NCBI RefSeq assembly: GCF_041296385.1 | Contig: NC_091013.1 | Span: 30,327,001-30,391,000, forward strand | Length of the DNA stretch: 64,000 nt | Direction of reading: 5' to 3' | DNA from: Aphelocoma coerulescens | Taxonomy: Eukaryota > Chordata > Aves > Passeriformes > Corvidae | Part shown: in pieces, positions 60,856 to 64,000 of the stretch | Layout of the letters: every line of letters begins with the position of its first letter | Numbering within the stretch: position 1 is the first letter of the stretch | The notes under the pieces: model-generated | Databases searched by the model: none | Told to the model about the DNA's origin: nothing | Seen by the model: the letters and a program-made list of their open reading frames with translations, nothing else | Program-made: the position numbers and the translations under genes

Positions 60856-61128
60856 CTAAAGTACTCTTCCAAGGATGGAAGCTGGATGCCACTGCCACTT
60901 ATCATTACTGCACTCTTTGCTCCTTGTCTCCAGTGACCTGACATTCATAGCAGAGACATCACTCCTGCTGCTTTCTTGCAGTCTGTGAGATCTGCTGGTC
61001 TGAGCCAGGAAGCTTCTGGGACCCTCACTGGGACAACACTGCTCCATCTTGGTTCCCAGTGCGTGGCCAAAAGTGAATGCCACAGAAGCAGCCATTAAAC
61101 AGTAAAATAAACGAGCAGAAAGTGACAT
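60856..61128 (-). CDS. Possible small secreted-protein ORF or first coding exon (IL1R2-like signal peptide?)
   Basis: A 90-codon minus-strand frame opens with a convincing signal peptide, MSLSARLFYCLMAASVAFTF then GHA, followed by a hydrophilic, Ser/Arg-rich tail containing CC and one further Cys. The hydrophobic core loosely resembles that of IL1R2 (LM..SVAFTF against VMGVSAFTL), and the strand and position upstream of IL1R1 fit IL1R2 synteny. A possible donor (CCCA|GTGAGG, around 61,027) would end the exon just after the CCP. Against this, I find no Ig exons downstream on the minus strand. It may be chance. Confidence 0.22.
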   Translation of the reverse strand: MSLSARLFYCLMAASVAFTFGHALGTKMEQCCPSEGPRSFLAQTSRSHRLQESSRSDVSAMNVRSLETRSKECSNDKWQWHPASILGRVL

Positions 61129-62259
61129 TTAAGAGAATGAGTGGAAAACAACATAACATTTAAGGACTTCCTTCTCCTCCTCTTTGCACTTGGGCCATAT
61201 GAAGAGCTAAATTATCTCTTACAACACAGTTTTGTTTAGAGACTGGACCATTCCCTCCACCATGAAAGCCAAGTCTCATTAAGGGCTATTTTCCAGGGGC
61301 AACTGGCATCTCCTGGCAGAGTTTAAAAGACTTGAACTTTGGACATGTCTACAAAGACATATCCAGCAATTGTGTTTAGTGTTTAATTCTTTTGATCTTC
61401 CAGCCCTTACAAGCTAGTAAGGTCTGTAAATATGAGCAATGCAGATTTAACTGAGGAAATAATAATAACACAGTAATTAAACTCTAGGATGGCATTTTTT
61501 ATCTTCAGCTCCAGCCTTTTCCAGTGGAGGTAAAGAACACAAAGCCAGAGGACATGATTCAGCCTTGCAGGAAGACCCCCTGCTGTCACACACATCAAAT
61601 CCTATTCATAGCTGTACCCAGCTCCAGGTTTGAAGTAATTCCTTTTCCTACCATTACTCCTGCTGAGATGCTCTTTCAGGACCTCACTGCTGCAGTGATT
61701 AATTTTGGTTATGCATTTCTTATTCCAGTCTTATTATGCATGCTCCTTCATTAGTGGAAATAGTTACATGTCCTTACTTTTACTCTCCCTTTGGATGAAC
61801 TTATGGGCAGTTATCATGGCCTGTCATTGCCTTTCTGGGCAGAAGATAAGCTCATATTGCTTATTTTCACAAGTTCTCCGTTCCCCATGCTCTTCCACCC
61901 ATATTTATGATCTCCCATGCAATCCATATTTCCTAAATGGCACCACTCAATGTGGTAGTTGTAATAATCATCACCAACGAGACAGTAGTAATAATAATCA
62001 TCATCATCATTTTACATGTTCTTTCCTATTAAGGAGCAATCAGTCAGAGTTCTGCCACTCTTAGGTGGAGATGTGAATCTCAGTTCTTTCTCTACCATGC
62101 TTCTTCCTGTATTTTACTAGCTTAGATTCATCTGAAAAACTACCCATCAACTATGATCAAAGGCAGGGCACTTGCTTCTTTCTTGAGTTCATAGCTCCTT
62201 TCTACTCCCAAGAAGGGGATCTGTAAGAAAACAGGAGAGGGACTTTGTACAAGACCATG
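61129..62259. other. Spacer
   Basis: AT-rich, with a short ATC/AAT triplet run near 61,988-62,010. Nothing else recognised. Confidence 0.6.
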
Positions 62260-62532
62260 CACTACATGGACAAGGGGGAATGGCTTTAAACAGAAATAAT
62301 GTAGGGTTAGATTAGGAAGTAGAAGGAAATTATTCACTGTGAGGGTTGTGAGGCACTGGAACAGGTTGCCTAGAGAACCTGTGGGTACCCCATCCCTGAA
62401 AGTGTTCAAGACCAGGCTGGATGGGGCTTTAAGTAATCTTCTAGTGGAAAGTGTCCCTGCCCATGGCAGGGGAGATTGGAACTAGATGATCTTTGAGGTC
62501 TCTTCCAACCTAAATCATTCTATGATTCAATG
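62260..62532 (+). mobile_element. CR1 LINE 3' end
   Basis: It contains GGGGGAATGGCTTTAAACAG, GGCACTGGAACAGGTTGCC, GTGTTCAAGACCAGGCTGG, GCCCATGGCAGGGGAGATTG and the tail CATTCTATGATTCAATGAT. This is the best-preserved CR1 copy in the window. Confidence 0.96.
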
Positions 62533-63547
62533 ATAAGAAAGAGGCCCTAGTCTCCAGCATTCACAGGCAAGCAGGGTAATGATGATGAGAGCAAAGAAAC
62601 CACCATGTCTTGCCCACACTCTCCTCTGGAGTGTTCTCAAACTGTCTGAAGATCAGCCATGGTAAGGCCCAGCCAAAGAAAAAAGAATGGTGGTAACACA
62701 CTGAGGGTACATGTAATCACACCCTTTAATTACTTTGTTCAGCAGTGTCTCCAACTTGAAAGCCACAAGTCACTTGAGAGTCTTTTTTGCAAGTAAACAA
62801 ACAGTATCAACTACTTCCAGTCATAGCCTGGCCTCCTTAGCACTTATGACGAAGCACATTTGGGAGCCAAAGCAAGCAAACATTATGATTCATTTATCCC
62901 ACAGCTTAGCAGATGGATAAATGAATCCTTTATAAACAAGGCAGAACAGGACCTCCACAGCTTTAAATGAATAGTACTGTTCAAGCCTCATGAGACAGGA
63001 ACACCTCATTATCCAGAAAGGAATCAAGATGTGCATTTCTATGAAATTTACGTACATGTAAGTGAAGTTCCTGTGGCATGACTCAATAGATGACAAGCCC
63101 GTAAAAGCAGTGAGAAAGAGAAGACCTTCACTTCTTATCAGGACTGAGGTACTGACTTTTTCAACATGCTACAAAGCAAGGAGTTTGCTGTTTACACCTG
63201 AAGTCATTGTCAGGTTCTGAGACAATTTAGACTAATGCAAAAATTTAAAATGGGTAGAGATTAGAATTAGAGCCAAACTACACTTTGCAGCTAAAGATTC
63301 AGAAATCGATGAATTTCCCAAGCTCTAACAAGTAAGCTTGGTTCTACATGAGTTTTCAGAAGTTTCCTCATTATTATTATTATTATTAGTGCCTGGTTGA
63401 AGAATTTCAGGAAGATAATGATATGTTCTTGTGGAAAACTGACTGGAGTTATATTTCAGCTGCTTTATTAAGTTCTTTACATGGTATATACCAGGTAATG
63501 TAGAGACTGATAGAGACTATAGCTTCCACATAAGCACACTAAAGCAG
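62533..63547. other. Spacer
   Basis: AT-rich, with a short (ATT)n run near 63,371-63,388. No gene seen. Confidence 0.6.
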
Positions 63548-63548
63548 A

Positions 63549-63552
63549 ACAT

Positions 63553-63628
<76 letters not shown>

Positions 63629-63632
63629 GTAT
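63549..63632. repeat. (ATACAT)n hexamer microsatellite
   Basis: About 13 units of ATACAT/ACATAT with almost no interruption. Confidence 0.96.
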
Positions 63633-63831
63633 ATAAGTGGTTTCCTTATCAATGACATGAGTTTGTCCACTGGAAGCAGACTAGTTCTATGATATTTCAT
63701 TTTCTATACAATCATTTTTTTCCAATTTTCTGCTGTAGCCCAGCAGAGCCAGGAAGGAGCAGGCAGGCACTGCCTGCCATGGGAGCTGAGCTGGCTGAGT
63801 GCTGTGGAAAGGGTGGCAGGCCCCAGCTCAC

Positions 63832-63918
63832 CTGCAGTCACACAGCAGAATTCCTCCTGGTCCCAGCAGGGCTCTCTGTGCTTCAGCCATGCATACACGA
63901 CAGCTCTTCCTGTTCTTC
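63832..63918 (-). other. Exon-like segment at right edge, minus strand
   Basis: An 87-base, GC-enriched segment lies between a good acceptor (agctcttacag|GAAGAAC) and a consensus donor (GACTGCAG|GTGAGC). Two of its three frames are open. It could be a 5' exon of a gene transcribed leftward from beyond the window; IL1R2 is the expected neighbour by synteny. No protein similarity is recognised. Confidence 0.25.
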
Positions 63919-64000
63919 CTGTAAGAGCTGTGGCACTTCATGACCATGCAGTCTGTGAGCCACAAACGTTTTCCAAGGCACCAGCTAGGTATTTTCAGCC

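Noticed and set aside
1..64000. CRISPR arrays, tRNA/rRNA genes, bacterial operons or phage systems
   Set aside because: None of the expected repeat-spacer, cloverleaf or operon patterns is visible, and the sequence is clearly vertebrate nuclear DNA.

Overview
The window is vertebrate nuclear DNA and almost certainly comes from a bird. Evidence: numerous CR1 LINE tails ending in the avian ATTCTATGATTCT-type 3' repeat, several LTR families familiar from bird (especially passerine) genomes, AT-rich spacer DNA, one CpG-island promoter, and an intron-split gene whose pieces match avian interleukin-1 receptor type 1 (IL1R1). The divergence I remember from chicken IL1R1, plus the LTR families, suggests a non-galliform bird, but I cannot fix the species.

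Region 1 (1-18,060): the 5' two thirds of IL1R1 on the minus strand. I can place eight coding exons with exact GT-AG junctions and an uninterrupted frame: signal peptide (13,981-14,041), Ig1 (11,912-12,146), Ig2 in two exons (10,200-10,389; 9,070-9,244), a 66-bp linker (7,843-7,908), Ig3 in two exons (3,408-3,528; 1,951-2,096) and transmembrane/juxtamembrane (266-409). Together they encode about 379 residues. The cytoplasmic TIR exons lie beyond base 1. A likely untranslated exon (16,228-16,306) and a first exon ending at a CAG|GTAAGG donor (17,402) lead back to a CpG island (about 17,380-18,030), the probable promoter. Introns carry CR1 copies and one sense-oriented solo LTR just before the transmembrane exon.

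Region 2 (18,060-64,000): about 46 kb of gene-poor sequence on the 5' side of IL1R1. It holds CR1 fragments, a large LTR (about 34.3-35.45 kb), a solo LTR with an expanded TAG microsatellite (39,111-39,814), another LTR (50,756-51,333), and a nested LTR-in-LTR structure (52,025-54,582) whose inner element contains about 33 copies of a 17-bp GC-rich minisatellite. There is also a perfect (GAG)20, a hexamer (ATACAT) microsatellite and two long G runs. In mammals IL1R2 precedes IL1R1. I could not find IL1R2 Ig exons here; only a signal-peptide-like ORF at 61.1 kb and a possible exon at 63.8 kb on the minus strand hint that such a gene might begin near the right edge. Two plus-strand exon-like segments (25.2 and 27.1 kb) join in frame but are unidentified.

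I see no bacterial-type systems, CRISPR arrays or undescribed gene cluster. The most interesting features are the LTR that could truncate IL1R1 into a soluble receptor, the uORF-bearing 5' exon, and the minisatellite inside nested LTRs.
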